44,972 bases of DNA from Methylophilaceae bacterium (GTDB taxonomy: Bacteria; Pseudomonadota; Gammaproteobacteria; Burkholderiales; Methylophilaceae). Location of the stretch: NCBI GenBank assembly GCA_947499625.1, contig CANMPB010000004.1, positions 1 through 44,972 of the forward strand. Reading direction: 5' to 3'. The translations under genes and the position numbers were made by a program. A model generated the notes under the pieces. It made no database searches. It was not told the DNA's origin and saw only the letters and a list, made by a program, of their open reading frames with translations. Positions 27,189 to 36,140 of the stretch are shown one piece after another (the stretch's first letter is position 1; each line of letters begins with the position of its first letter).

Positions 27189-27742
27189 TGCGCTTATCTT
27201 TTTTTAAAGTATCGTCCCTGAAAATTATCTTTGCTTGCTTATGCATTCTTAGCATGAGTTCATCTTACGTCTTTGCAGAAAAGGCGGACCGAGAGAAGCC
27301 TATCGAGCTTGAATCTGACACAATGACATCTGATGATTCAAAGAATACAAGTGTATATTCTGGTAATGTCATTTTGACGCAAGGTACACTTCTTATTAAA
27401 GCCGATGAACTTACCATCCGAGAAGACAATCAAGGCTTTCAACATAGTACAAGTGTTGGCAACCCCACAACTTTCAAACAAAAACAAGAAGGTAAAAATG
27501 AATACATTGAAGGCAGCGCCCAGAGAATTGAATATGATGGCCGCATGGACAAAGTTCATTTATATAGCAAAGCGTGGGTAAAAAAAGGTGGTGATATCGT
27601 TCATGGTGATTACATCATGTACGACGCAAATGCTGAATTTGCAAAAGCAATGTCAGGCAACACTAAAAATAAAGCAGGCGAAACTGTCCCGGGCGGCAGA
27701 ACGCGTGCAATTATTCAGCCCAAGAAAAAACCACAGGAATAA
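27188..27742 (+). CDS. lptA: LPS transport periplasmic protein LptA
   Basis: 184 residues with a signal peptide (cut likely after FAEKA) and an OstA-like domain: PIELESDTMTSDD, TSVYSGNVILTQG and IEGSAQRIEYDG are the usual strands. It forms the periplasmic bridge that carries LPS to LptD. It starts in the TAATG junction with lptC (1-base overlap) and is followed by lptB after 9 bases, so the three are one transcription unit. Confidence 0.93.
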   Translation: MRLSFFKVSSLKIIFACLCILSMSSSYVFAEKADREKPIELESDTMTSDDSKNTSVYSGNVILTQGTLLIKADELTIREDNQGFQHSTSVGNPTTFKQKQEGKNEYIEGSAQRIEYDGRMDKVHLYSKAWVKKGGDIVHGDYIMYDANAEFAKAMSGNTKNKAGETVPGGRTRAIIQPKKKPQE

Positions 27743-27751
27743 CAAGTTACT

Positions 27752-28474
27752 ATGAGTGAATTAGTCATTGAAAACCTTAAAAAAACTTTTAAAAAAAGAA
27801 CTGTCGTTCAGGATGTATCTTTAACTATCAAGAGTGGTGAAATCGTAGGATTGCTGGGTCCCAATGGTGCTGGGAAAACAACAAGTTTTTATATGATCGT
27901 AGGACTTATTCCCACTGATCGAGGACGTATCTCACTCGATGGCGCAAATATATCAAAAATGCCTATTCATAGTCGTGCAAAATTAGGCCTCTCTTACCTT
28001 CCTCAAGAGCCTTCGATCTTTAGAAAAATGACAGTAGCTGAAAATATTTTAGCCATTTTAGAATTGCAAGAGTTAACACGTGAAAAAATGAATGCAAGGC
28101 TTGAGGAGCTTCTTCAAGAATTAGGCATTAGTCATATTAGAAATAATCCTGCAATTAGCCTTTCCGGGGGCGAAAGACGTCGCGTTGAAATTGCTAGATG
28201 TCTTGCCTCTGATCCCGCATTTATTCTTCTAGATGAACCTTTTGCAGGTATTGATCCAATTGCGGTCATTGATATTCAAAAAATCATTAAATTTCTTGCC
28301 AAACAAAAAATTGGTATTCTTATTACAGATCATAATGTTCGTGAAACTTTAGGTATTTGTGATCGTGCGTATATTGTAAATCAAGGGAAAATTCTCGCGT
28401 CTGGCCTTCCTAAAACTCTTGCTAACGATCAAAACGTTAAAGATGTTTATTTGGGTAAGGACTTTTATCTATAA
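27752..28474 (+). CDS. lptB: LPS export ABC transporter ATP-binding protein LptB
   Basis: 240 residues. Walker [11 protein letters not shown]-loop YLPQEPSIF, signature [13 protein letters not shown], Walker [13 protein letters not shown] and the H-loop ITDHNVRE are all intact. It powers LptF/LptG, encoded at 7957-10118. The gene sits between lptA and rpoN, the conserved proteobacterial order. Confidence 0.97.
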   Translation: MSELVIENLKKTFKKRTVVQDVSLTIKSGEIVGLLGPNGAGKTTSFYMIVGLIPTDRGRISLDGANISKMPIHSRAKLGLSYLPQEPSIFRKMTVAENILAILELQELTREKMNARLEELLQELGISHIRNNPAISLSGGERRRVEIARCLASDPAFILLDEPFAGIDPIAVIDIQKIIKFLAKQKIGILITDHNVRETLGICDRAYIVNQGKILASGLPKTLANDQNVKDVYLGKDFYL

Positions 28475-28500
28475 CTATTTAGATTAGCGCTGTTTAAGCA

Positions 28501-29910
28501 ATGAAACAAAATCTTCAATTTAAAGCGTCCCAACACCTATCGCTTACCCCTCAACTCCAACAGTCCATTAAGCTTCTTCAGATGTCGTCTTTAGAGCTTA
28601 ATCAAGAACTTGAAATTCTCATTCAGCAGAACCCTTTAATTGAAATGCTAGAGGAAGACGAGGAAGACGTTAAAGATATTGAAGTAATTTCTCGGGAAGA
28701 AACTTCATTAGAAATTTTAAACGATCAAGAAATCCAAGACCCTATTTATGAGCACGAAATTAATTGGGATGACGAATACGCAAAAGATAATAATTATATC
28801 GATTCAAATGAGTATCGGGAGTCTGCAGCACAAACCCTAAAACAATACCTTGAAGATATTTTTCATTTAATTCCAATTGGTGAAAAGGATCAAGCCATTA
28901 TTTCTCTTCTAATAGATTCAATTAATGAAGATGGTTATTTGGAAGGGACCCTTGATTACTTCTTAACAAGCATTCCAAAGGAGTATGAAGTAAGTATTGA
29001 AGAAATAAAATCTTTACTTAAATTACTTCAAAAACAAGCACCTCCTGGAATTGGCGCAAGAGATCTTATAGAGTGCTTGACGCTTCAACTTGAAAGTAAA
29101 GAGGAAACTCCGATTCATATACTTTCCATTAAAGTTATTAAGAATCATCTAAACCTTCTAGCTGCTCGTGACTTTGTTAGGCTTAAAAAAATATTAAGCT
29201 GCGAAGATGAAGTGCTAAGAGAAGTTCAAAAAGTGATTAAAAGTCTCAACCCAAAACCTGGAAACATATTTTCCACTATTGAAAATCATCATTTCATACA
29301 ACATGAAGTTAATGTAAAAAAAGTAAAGGCTAAATGGCAAGTTTCATTAAACGAACAAGCAATTCCAAAGCTTCGGTTAAATCATATTTATCGAGACTTA
29401 ATGAAAAATTCACAAACTGATACAGCTCATCATTTATCTAGTCAAATACAAGAAGCAAAATGGATTGTGAAAAATATACAACAGCGCTTTGTGACAATTC
29501 TTAAGGTTTCAGAAGCGATCATGAGACATCAAAAAGATTTCTTAGATTATGGTGAGTCTATGATGAAGCCTCTTATTTTAAAAGAGATTGCTGAAGAAGT
29601 TGGTCTTCATGAATCCACTATTTCCAGAGTCACATCAAACAAATATATTAATACACCTCGCGGCATTTATGAGCTCAAATTCTTCTTTGGAAGTTCAATT
29701 GATAGTAGCTCAGGTAATGAACTTGCATCTACTGCAATTAGGGCTAAAATTAAAGAAGTTATTAAACAAGAAGATCCTAAAAAACCACTTTCAGATAGCG
29801 AGATTGTTTTATTATTAAAGAATCAGGATATTAATATCGCCCGCAGAACTGTCGCGAAATATAGAGAAATACTAAATATTGCCTCAACCAACCTTAGAAA
29901 AACTTTGTAA
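28501..29910 (+). CDS. rpoN: RNA polymerase sigma-54 factor
   Basis: 469 residues. Region I at the N-terminus is rich in Gln and Leu (LSLTPQLQQSIKLLQMSS). An acidic region II follows (about 50-95). The core-binding region and HTH come next, with PLILKEIAEEVGLHESTISRVT, then the RpoN box ARRTVAKYRE near the end. The factor looks complete, so sigma-54 promoters should be used in this organism. The only possible activator in the window, NtrX, has a degenerate AAA+ domain. It lies between lptB and hpf as in most proteobacteria. The family's N-terminal and RpoN box features are clear. Confidence 0.97.
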   Translation: MKQNLQFKASQHLSLTPQLQQSIKLLQMSSLELNQELEILIQQNPLIEMLEEDEEDVKDIEVISREETSLEILNDQEIQDPIYEHEINWDDEYAKDNNYIDSNEYRESAAQTLKQYLEDIFHLIPIGEKDQAIISLLIDSINEDGYLEGTLDYFLTSIPKEYEVSIEEIKSLLKLLQKQAPPGIGARDLIECLTLQLESKEETPIHILSIKVIKNHLNLLAARDFVRLKKILSCEDEVLREVQKVIKSLNPKPGNIFSTIENHHFIQHEVNVKKVKAKWQVSLNEQAIPKLRLNHIYRDLMKNSQTDTAHHLSSQIQEAKWIVKNIQQRFVTILKVSEAIMRHQKDFLDYGESMMKPLILKEIAEEVGLHESTISRVTSNKYINTPRGIYELKFFFGSSIDSSSGNELASTAIRAKIKEVIKQEDPKKPLSDSEIVLLLKNQDINIARRTVAKYREILNIASTNLRKTL

Positions 29911-29931
29911 CCCTAACCTTAAGGAAATAAC

Positions 29932-30258
29932 ATGAATATTCACTTAACTGGCCATCATTTAGAAATCACTCCGTCATTAAAGGAATATATTCAAACTAAA
30001 TTAGCTAAAATTTTTCATCATTTTGATCATGTAATTGATGCTAAAGTCACGCTCACGGTTAATAAACTAGAACATATTGCAGAGGCTACGATTCACCTTC
30101 CAAAGAATGATATTCATGCTGAGTGCAGAGGCGAAAGCATGTATACCGCCATTGATTTACTATCGGGTAAATTAGATCGCCAAGTCATTAAATATAAAGA
30201 AGTATATAAAGACCACCACCGAGTAGAAGGCGGCTTAAAGCATCAGCCGATTGAATAA
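29932..30258 (+). CDS. hpf: Ribosome hibernation promoting factor (short form)
   Basis: 108 residues; the RaiA/HPF ribosome-binding fold with INIHLTGHHLEITPSLKEYI-type start and YTAIDLLSGKLDRQVIKYKE near the end. It lacks the C-terminal dimerisation domain of long HPF, so it is the short gammaproteobacterial/betaproteobacterial type. It stabilises inactive 100S ribosomes in stationary phase. A Shine-Dalgarno (AAGGAA) precedes the ATG. It overlaps the hprK start by one base. In related genomes ptsN normally lies between hpf and hprK; here it is absent. Confidence 0.93.
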   Translation: MNIHLTGHHLEITPSLKEYIQTKLAKIFHHFDHVIDAKVTLTVNKLEHIAEATIHLPKNDIHAECRGESMYTAIDLLSGKLDRQVIKYKEVYKDHHRVEGGLKHQPIE

Positions 30259-30839
30259 TGTATTTATCAAAAATTTTTAATTTAAACCTATTAAAATCTA
30301 AAGGCCTTGAAACTACAAAACATTTACATGGTGTTTTTGTTGAAATTAAAGGTAAAGGCATTTTAATTACTGGTAAATCAGGTATTGGCAAAAGTGAGGT
30401 AGCCCTTGATTTAATTCATAGAGGTCACAAGCTTATTGCTGATGATAGCGTGGTATTTTACAAGCAAGATAAAAATACACTCGTAGGTCAAGCGCCATCA
30501 CTCCTTAAAAATATGATGGAGGTTCGAAACCTAGGCATACTTGATATCAAAAAATTATTCGGTGAAAAAAGTGTGATCAAAAAAGAAAAACTTTTCTTAG
30601 TGATCGAATTGAAATCATTCCAAAAAAAGATTGCTTATCCGAGACTGGAAATGAATATAGGTTTTTTTAAGCTTTTTGATATTACCGTTCCTAAAATTGA
30701 GCTCCCTATGAATCAAACAAGACATATCAGCCTTTTGATTGAAACTGCAGTTAAAAACTATATATTGCTTAACAAGGGATCTAATGCCACAAAGAATTTT
30801 TCACAGAAACTTAATCTTCAATTAAGTTTAGATCATTAA
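30258..30839 (+). CDS. hprK: HPr kinase/phosphorylase, catalytic domain only
   Basis: 193 residues, compared with about 310 in typical betaproteobacterial or Gram-positive HprK; the N-terminal domain is missing. The kinase core is complete: His24 in HLHGV, Walker A GKSGIGKS (39-46), Asp62-Asp63 in IADDSV, the signature MEVRNLGILDI (about 87-97), and a C-terminal region around NQTRHISLLIE. It phosphorylates and dephosphorylates Ser46 of HPr, and the HPr gene downstream retains Ser46. Alphaproteobacterial HprK is similarly short, so a trimmed enzyme can work. The start codon overlaps the hpf stop; upstream there is no room for the missing domain. Followed by rapZ after 2 bases. Confidence 0.9.
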   Translation: MYLSKIFNLNLLKSKGLETTKHLHGVFVEIKGKGILITGKSGIGKSEVALDLIHRGHKLIADDSVVFYKQDKNTLVGQAPSLLKNMMEVRNLGILDIKKLFGEKSVIKKEKLFLVIELKSFQKKIAYPRLEMNIGFFKLFDITVPKIELPMNQTRHISLLIETAVKNYILLNKGSNATKNFSQKLNLQLSLDH

Positions 30840-30841
30840 TT

Positions 30842-31681
30842 ATGGAAGTCATTATTATTTCAGGACTATCAGGCTCGGGTAAAAGTATTGCCCTAAACGC
30901 CCTCGAAGATAATGATTTTTACTGTATTGATAATTTACCCGTCACGCTTTTGTCTAGTATTTCTCAACATCTTAATCATGAGCATCAAGATAAAGTTGCT
31001 ATTAGCGTTGATATTAGAAGTATCGATATTGAAAAATTACCTTATGTTATTAAAGAAATTGAGTCTTTATCCATCAAAACGAAGCTTATTTATTTAGAAT
31101 CATCAACAGAGTCTATAGTTAGACGATTTGGTGAAACTAGGCGTAGACATCCATTAGCAAATGAAAAGCTATCTCTTGATGAAGCTATAGAAAAAGAGCG
31201 TTCCATGCTCGCACCTCTAGCTGAAATTGGTTACAAAATTGATACTAGCAATATGTCTGTCAATGTATTGAAGAAAACACTCAGTGAATTGATTCAGCTA
31301 AAAGAAGATCATCTGGCTTTGCAATTTAGTTCATTCGGATACAAATTTGGCATCCCACTTGATGCAGACTTTATATTTGATGTGCGCTGCCTTCCTAACC
31401 CACACTATGAGTCGAATCTAAAAAACTTAACCGGTATAGACAAGCCTGTGGAAGATTTTTTTGAAAACTACAAAGAGGTTGATAAGATGTATCAAGACAT
31501 TAATCACTTTATAAATGAATGGCTCAGTGCTTTCAAAACAGACCAAAGACATTCTCTAAACATAGCTATTGGATGTACTGGTGGCAAACATCGCTCCGTT
31601 TATATTGCAAATAAATTATTTACTAACTTTTCTAATCCAAAATCTCCAGTGATTATTCGTCACAGAGATATTAACCATTAA
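30842..31681 (+). CDS. rapZ: RNase adapter protein RapZ (YvcJ family)
   Basis: 279 residues. Walker A is GLSGSGKS (8-15); further landmarks are GETRRRHPL and the C-terminal IGCTGGKHRSVYIA and RHRDI, which belong to the RNA-binding part. In E. coli RapZ brings the GlmZ small RNA to RNase E and senses glucosamine-6-phosphate; whether that circuit exists here is unknown. The position next to hprK and the PTS genes is the conserved one. Length is normal. Confidence 0.94.
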   Translation: MEVIIISGLSGSGKSIALNALEDNDFYCIDNLPVTLLSSISQHLNHEHQDKVAISVDIRSIDIEKLPYVIKEIESLSIKTKLIYLESSTESIVRRFGETRRRHPLANEKLSLDEAIEKERSMLAPLAEIGYKIDTSNMSVNVLKKTLSELIQLKEDHLALQFSSFGYKFGIPLDADFIFDVRCLPNPHYESNLKNLTGIDKPVEDFFENYKEVDKMYQDINHFINEWLSAFKTDQRHSLNIAIGCTGGKHRSVYIANKLFTNFSNPKSPVIIRHRDINH

Positions 31682-31688
31682 AATACTT

Positions 31689-32087
31689 ATGATCGGTATC
31701 CTTCTTATCACGCACGGCGAACTCGGAAAATCTCTCATTGAATGTGCGATACATGTTCTTGGGGAAAAGCCAGTATTTCTAGAATCCCTCTCCATCAAAA
31801 ATGATTGTGTACATGAACATATGTTAGAGCAAATGTCTGAAAGAATTAATCTCTTAGATCAGGGTGATGGCGTTTTAATTTTGACAGATATATTTGGGGC
31901 AACACCTTGTAACATTATTACTAAAATAATTAAGCCAGGAAAAGTGAGTGCAATTGCAGGCGTTAATTTATCTATGCTAATCCGCAGCATTAGTTATCGC
32001 CATGAGCATTTCGATGCTCTTATAGCCAAAGCGATTGAGGGCGCTCAAGATGGCATCATTCATATTCAATCCAATCAATCGTGCTAA
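31689..32087 (+). CDS. PTS EIIA component, mannose family
   Basis: 132 residues of the EIIA-Man fold. The phosphorylated residue is His9 in LLITHGELGKS; LTDIFGATPCN is the second hallmark. No EIIB, EIIC or EIID gene is in the window, so it is likely a regulatory phosphate acceptor, as assumed for the betaproteobacterial PTS cluster. Its end overlaps the ptsH start by 7 bases, so the two are coupled. Confidence 0.92.
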   Translation: MIGILLITHGELGKSLIECAIHVLGEKPVFLESLSIKNDCVHEHMLEQMSERINLLDQGDGVLILTDIFGATPCNIITKIIKPGKVSAIAGVNLSMLIRSISYRHEHFDALIAKAIEGAQDGIIHIQSNQSC

Positions 32088-32350
32088 CACTTTCGATTAA
32101 AATTATCAACAAACTAGGTTTGCACGCAAGAGCCTCTGCAAAACTAACGCAGATAGCCAATCAATTTGAATCAGATATATGGCTTGAAAAAAATGATAAA
32201 AAAGTTAATGCAAAAAGTATTATGGGTGTAATGATGCTTGCGGCTAGCCAAGGTACAAATATCATAATTACGACGGAAGGTCCTGATGAAAAAGAAGCTT
32301 TGAATTCTATCGTTGCTCTTATCAATGATTTTTTCGGCGAGGGAGAATAA
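32081..32350 (+). CDS. ptsH: Phosphocarrier protein HPr
   Basis: 89 residues. His15 in KLGLHARAS receives phosphate from enzyme I, and Ser46 in NAKSIMGVMML is the site used by HPr kinase. Both are intact. The start is a GTG that overlaps the EIIA stop by 7 bases; no better ATG lies nearby. It is 6 bases upstream of ptsI. With no permease gene near, its job is likely regulatory. Confidence 0.95.
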   Translation: MLTLSIKIINKLGLHARASAKLTQIANQFESDIWLEKNDKKVNAKSIMGVMMLAASQGTNIIITTEGPDEKEALNSIVALINDFFGEGE

Positions 32351-32356
32351 AGCAAT

Positions 32357-34090
32357 ATGACTCCATTTAGCATTCACGGCACCGGTGTTTCAAATGGAAT
32401 TGCTATAGGCAAAGCACATTTAATTTCCAACGCGCTCCTTGAAGTTGTGCAATACGATATTGAGATAAAAGATATTCCTCATGAAATCAAAAGATTTGAA
32501 GATGCTATTGCTGCCGTCAAAATTGAACTCAATAAAATAAAATCCCAACTTCCTTCTGACTCGCCAGGAGAGTTAAGTGCTTTTATTGATACCCACTTAA
32601 TGATACTAAAAGATAAGTCATTGTCTTTCTTGCCAAAAACTATTATTGAGCATGAAAAATGTAATGCGGAATGGGCAATTAAAAAGCAAATGGATAGCGT
32701 GGTAAAACAATTTGATCAAATCGAAGATCAATATTTAAGAGAAAGAAAGCAAGACGTTATACAGGTAGTTGAAAGAGTTATTAAAATACTTTTAGGCCAC
32801 TCAAACCAAGTCGCTGTAAAAAATAAAGAAAAATTAACAATTTTAGTCGCACATGATATTTCGCCAGCAGATGCACTGCATTTTAAGAATCATAAATACG
32901 CAGCCTTTATCACAGATGGTGGTGGTGTGACTTCCCATACTGCTATTTTATCAAGAAGTTTAAATATTCCCTCAATTGTGGCATTGCAGAATGCTAGGAC
33001 TTTAATACGTGATAACGATTTAATCATCGTTGATGGTGCTCAAGGTGTTGTGATTGTTAATCCAACTCTAGAAATTCAAAACTACTATAAAACACTCCAA
33101 GATTCATGGAGTGATGCACAAGAAAAGCTTCAGCGTATTAAGACAAAAAAATCGATTACAAAAGATGGGGCTTTAATTCACCTCTTTGCAAATATTGAAG
33201 TTCCGAATGACATTATCTCAGTAAATGTTTCGGGCGCTACTGGAATTGGGCTATTCAGAACAGAGTTCTTATTTATGAATAGACAAGATATGCCTGATGA
33301 AGAAGAGCAATTTCAAGCCTATAAGAGAGTTGCTGAAGCGATGGGCAAAAGACCCGTCACTATTCGTACTTTAGATTCGGGTGCTGACAAACAAACAGCT
33401 CTAAATAATAAAAAAATAAGCCCTAATCCAGCATTAGGATTAAGAGCCATTCGACTGTGTTTGTCAGAACCAAAAATCTTCATGATCCAACTTCGCGCTA
33501 TTTTAAGAGCTTCTCAATTTGGAAATATTAAAATTCTTTTCCCTATGCTAAGTAGTATCAGTGAGCTTCGGCAAACCAAACTTCTTTTGGAAAGGGCTAA
33601 GGCAAGCTTAAGAAAAGACAAAATAAAGTTTAATGAAAAGATTCTTATTGGAGGCATGATTGAAATACCAGCTGCCGCAATCAGTGCAGATATTTTTGCT
33701 CAAGAACTCGATTTTTTATCTATCGGTACAAATGATTTAATTCAATATGCACTTGCAATCGACCGCACAGATGATGCAGTGTCTCATCTATACAATCCTC
33801 TTCACCCTGCTGTTTTAAAATTGATTGCTCTTACAATAAAGTCTGCACATAAATATAAAAAATCTATTGCTATTTGTGGCGAAATGGCGGGAGAGCCCAA
33901 ACTTACCAAATTATTAATCGGCATGGGTGTTGAACAACTCTCAATGCACCCCTCACATATTCTCAGTGTGAAACAACAAGTTTTAAATAGCTCGATCAAA
34001 AATATAAAACCTTCTGTTCTTAGGTTACTTAACCTAAACGAAGTTGATAAAATTGAAACTTTACTAAAGAAGATTAATCAATCTAGCTAG
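32357..34090 (+). CDS. ptsI: Phosphoenolpyruvate-protein phosphotransferase (enzyme I)
   Basis: 577 residues. The phosphorylated histidine is His194 in DGGGVTSHTAILSR. The PEP-binding C-terminal half has GIGLFRTEFLF, the SIGTNDLIQYALAIDR motif and the catalytic cysteine in ICGEMAGEP. It has no GAF domain, so it is a plain enzyme I rather than EI-Ntr. It phosphorylates HPr His15. It ends the EIIA-ptsH-ptsI unit and is followed by prlC after 17 bases. Confidence 0.96.
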   Translation: MTPFSIHGTGVSNGIAIGKAHLISNALLEVVQYDIEIKDIPHEIKRFEDAIAAVKIELNKIKSQLPSDSPGELSAFIDTHLMILKDKSLSFLPKTIIEHEKCNAEWAIKKQMDSVVKQFDQIEDQYLRERKQDVIQVVERVIKILLGHSNQVAVKNKEKLTILVAHDISPADALHFKNHKYAAFITDGGGVTSHTAILSRSLNIPSIVALQNARTLIRDNDLIIVDGAQGVVIVNPTLEIQNYYKTLQDSWSDAQEKLQRIKTKKSITKDGALIHLFANIEVPNDIISVNVSGATGIGLFRTEFLFMNRQDMPDEEEQFQAYKRVAEAMGKRPVTIRTLDSGADKQTALNNKKISPNPALGLRAIRLCLSEPKIFMIQLRAILRASQFGNIKILFPMLSSISELRQTKLLLERAKASLRKDKIKFNEKILIGGMIEIPAAAISADIFAQELDFLSIGTNDLIQYALAIDRTDDAVSHLYNPLHPAVLKLIALTIKSAHKYKKSIAICGEMAGEPKLTKLLIGMGVEQLSMHPSHILSVKQQVLNSSIKNIKPSVLRLLNLNEVDKIETLLKKINQSS

Positions 34091-34107
34091 ATAACTAACT
34101 TTTAATT

Positions 34108-36135
34108 ATGATGACTAATCCTATCTTATACCGCGAAAGCCTACCGCTCTTCAATGAAATTAAGTCTAGCCATGTTTCTCCAGCTATAGAGAGTATTCTC
34201 AAAGAAGCGAATAGCTTAATTTACTCTCTTAAAGAAATGAGTGTCTCTATTTCATGGGAGAATTTTGTAGAGCCTATTGAAATAATTAGTGAAAAAATTT
34301 CAAGAGCTTGGGGCCAAATTGAGCATCTTAATGCAGTCGTTAATTCAGACGACTTAAGAAAAGCCTATAACGATAATCTTACAAAGCTGACTGAGTTTTA
34401 TACAAATCTTTCTCAAGATGAAGCACTTTATAAAAAGTACCAGTCCCTTAAAGATGGCGAAACATTTAAATCACTTACGTCATCACAAAAGCGCATTATT
34501 GATAATGTTCTACGTGAGTTTAAATTAGGTGGTGCAGAACTTAATGAATCAGAAAAGATACGATTTAAGGCTATTCAAGAAAAACTTGCAAAACTTTCAA
34601 CTCAGTTCGAAGAAAACATCTTGGATGCTACCAATGAATTTTCTATTTTTGTGAGCGACGCTGATGATCTTCAGGGCATTCCTGAAGAAAATATTAGAAA
34701 AGCTCAGAGTGAAGCTATTGAAGATAAAAAAGAAGGCTACAAATTTACGCTACACTTTCCATCCTACTTGCCAGTGATGCAATATGCGGAGGATAGAAAT
34801 TTACGAGAAAAACTTTACCGCGCTTATGCTACCCGTGCATCTGAGCTTGCATCCCCTAAGCTTGACAATACAAAACTTATTGAAGAAATACTTGCTCTTC
34901 GTTACGAATCAGCAAAATTACTTGGCTTCAAGCATTTTACGGAAATGTCTCTTGTGACTAAAATGGCGAAATCAAATGAGGAAGTTGTAAGTTTCCTCAT
35001 GGATTTAGCTAACAAAGCAAAGCCTTTTGCCCTGAAAGACATGGATGAGCTCAATGCTTTTTCCAAAACGTTAGCTATAGAAAAATTAGAAGCCTGGGAC
35101 ATCGCTTATGTCTCTGAAAAGCTTCGCCAAGCCAAATATAGTTTTTCAGAAAATGAAGTGAAGCAATACTTTCCTGAGCATCGCGTTTTAAAGGGTTTAT
35201 TTAAAGTAGTTGAAACTATTTTTAAATTGAAAATTATTAAAACAGATGCCCCTATTTGGCATAAAGATGTAAGCTTTTATTCCATAAAAAATGAAGATGA
35301 TGAATTAATTGGTCAATTTTATTTTGATTTATATGCGCGGAATCATAAACGAGGCGGAGCGTGGATGGATGAAGCTATATCTCGATATAAAAACTCTCTC
35401 GAATCATCGCATCCAGTAGCCTTTCTGACATGTAATTTTTCATCCCCTTCTGAAAATAAACCGGCTTTATTCTCTCATGATGACGTTATTACTCTTTTCC
35501 ATGAGTTCGGCCATGGGCTTCATCATATGCTAACTGAAGTCGATGAATATAGCATTTCAGGCATTAAGGGCGTTGAATGGGATGCTGTTGAATTGCCTAG
35601 TCAATTTATGGAAAACTTTTGCTGGGAATGGGATGTAGTAAAACACATGACTGAGCACGTTGATAACAAGAGCCCCCTCCCTGAAGATTTGTTTAATAAA
35701 ATGATTGAAGCTAAAAATTTCCAGTCAGGTATGCAAACTTTAAGACAAATTGAGTTTTCTTTATTCGATATAAGATTACACACCCAATATAACGATCAGA
35801 ATAAAATTAACCCGTTAAAGCTACTCGAAACTATTCGGGACGAAATTGCAGTTGTAAGACCTCCAATCTGGAACAGATTTCCTAACAGCTTTTCTCATAT
35901 TTTTGCTGGCGGTTATGCAGCAGGTTATTACAGTTACAAATGGGCTGAAGTCTTAGCCTCTGATGCTTTCAGTTTATTCGAAGAAGAAGGTGTCTTGTCG
36001 AGTAATGCTGGCCAAAAATTTCAAGATGAGGTTTTGTCTAAAGGCGGCTCTAGGCCGGCTATGGAATCTTTTGTTGCTTTTCGTGGTCGCGCACCTTCTG
36101 TTGATGCCTTGCTAAGACATAGCGGTATGGCTTAA
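34108..36135 (+). CDS. prlC: Oligopeptidase A (M3 family)
   Basis: 675 residues. The zinc site is LFHEFGHGLHHML, with the third ligand Glu in the following GVEWDAVELPSQF. The C-terminal segment RFPNSFSHIFAGGYAAGYYSYKWAE and the late GRAPSVDALLRHSG are usual in the family. It degrades signal peptides and short cytosolic peptides. The start is the first of two ATGs (MMT). It sits 17 bases after ptsI and 5 before xthA, but is functionally unrelated to both. Confidence 0.95.
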   Translation: MMTNPILYRESLPLFNEIKSSHVSPAIESILKEANSLIYSLKEMSVSISWENFVEPIEIISEKISRAWGQIEHLNAVVNSDDLRKAYNDNLTKLTEFYTNLSQDEALYKKYQSLKDGETFKSLTSSQKRIIDNVLREFKLGGAELNESEKIRFKAIQEKLAKLSTQFEENILDATNEFSIFVSDADDLQGIPEENIRKAQSEAIEDKKEGYKFTLHFPSYLPVMQYAEDRNLREKLYRAYATRASELASPKLDNTKLIEEILALRYESAKLLGFKHFTEMSLVTKMAKSNEEVVSFLMDLANKAKPFALKDMDELNAFSKTLAIEKLEAWDIAYVSEKLRQAKYSFSENEVKQYFPEHRVLKGLFKVVETIFKLKIIKTDAPIWHKDVSFYSIKNEDDELIGQFYFDLYARNHKRGGAWMDEAISRYKNSLESSHPVAFLTCNFSSPSENKPALFSHDDVITLFHEFGHGLHHMLTEVDEYSISGIKGVEWDAVELPSQFMENFCWEWDVVKHMTEHVDNKSPLPEDLFNKMIEAKNFQSGMQTLRQIEFSLFDIRLHTQYNDQNKINPLKLLETIRDEIAVVRPPIWNRFPNSFSHIFAGGYAAGYYSYKWAEVLASDAFSLFEEEGVLSSNAGQKFQDEVLSKGGSRPAMESFVAFRGRAPSVDALLRHSGMA

Positions 36136-36140
36136 ACATT

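Noticed and set aside
30258..30839. hprK as a pseudogene
   Set aside because: The N-terminal domain is missing, but every catalytic motif is intact, the frame is open, it is coupled to its neighbours, and HPr retains Ser46.
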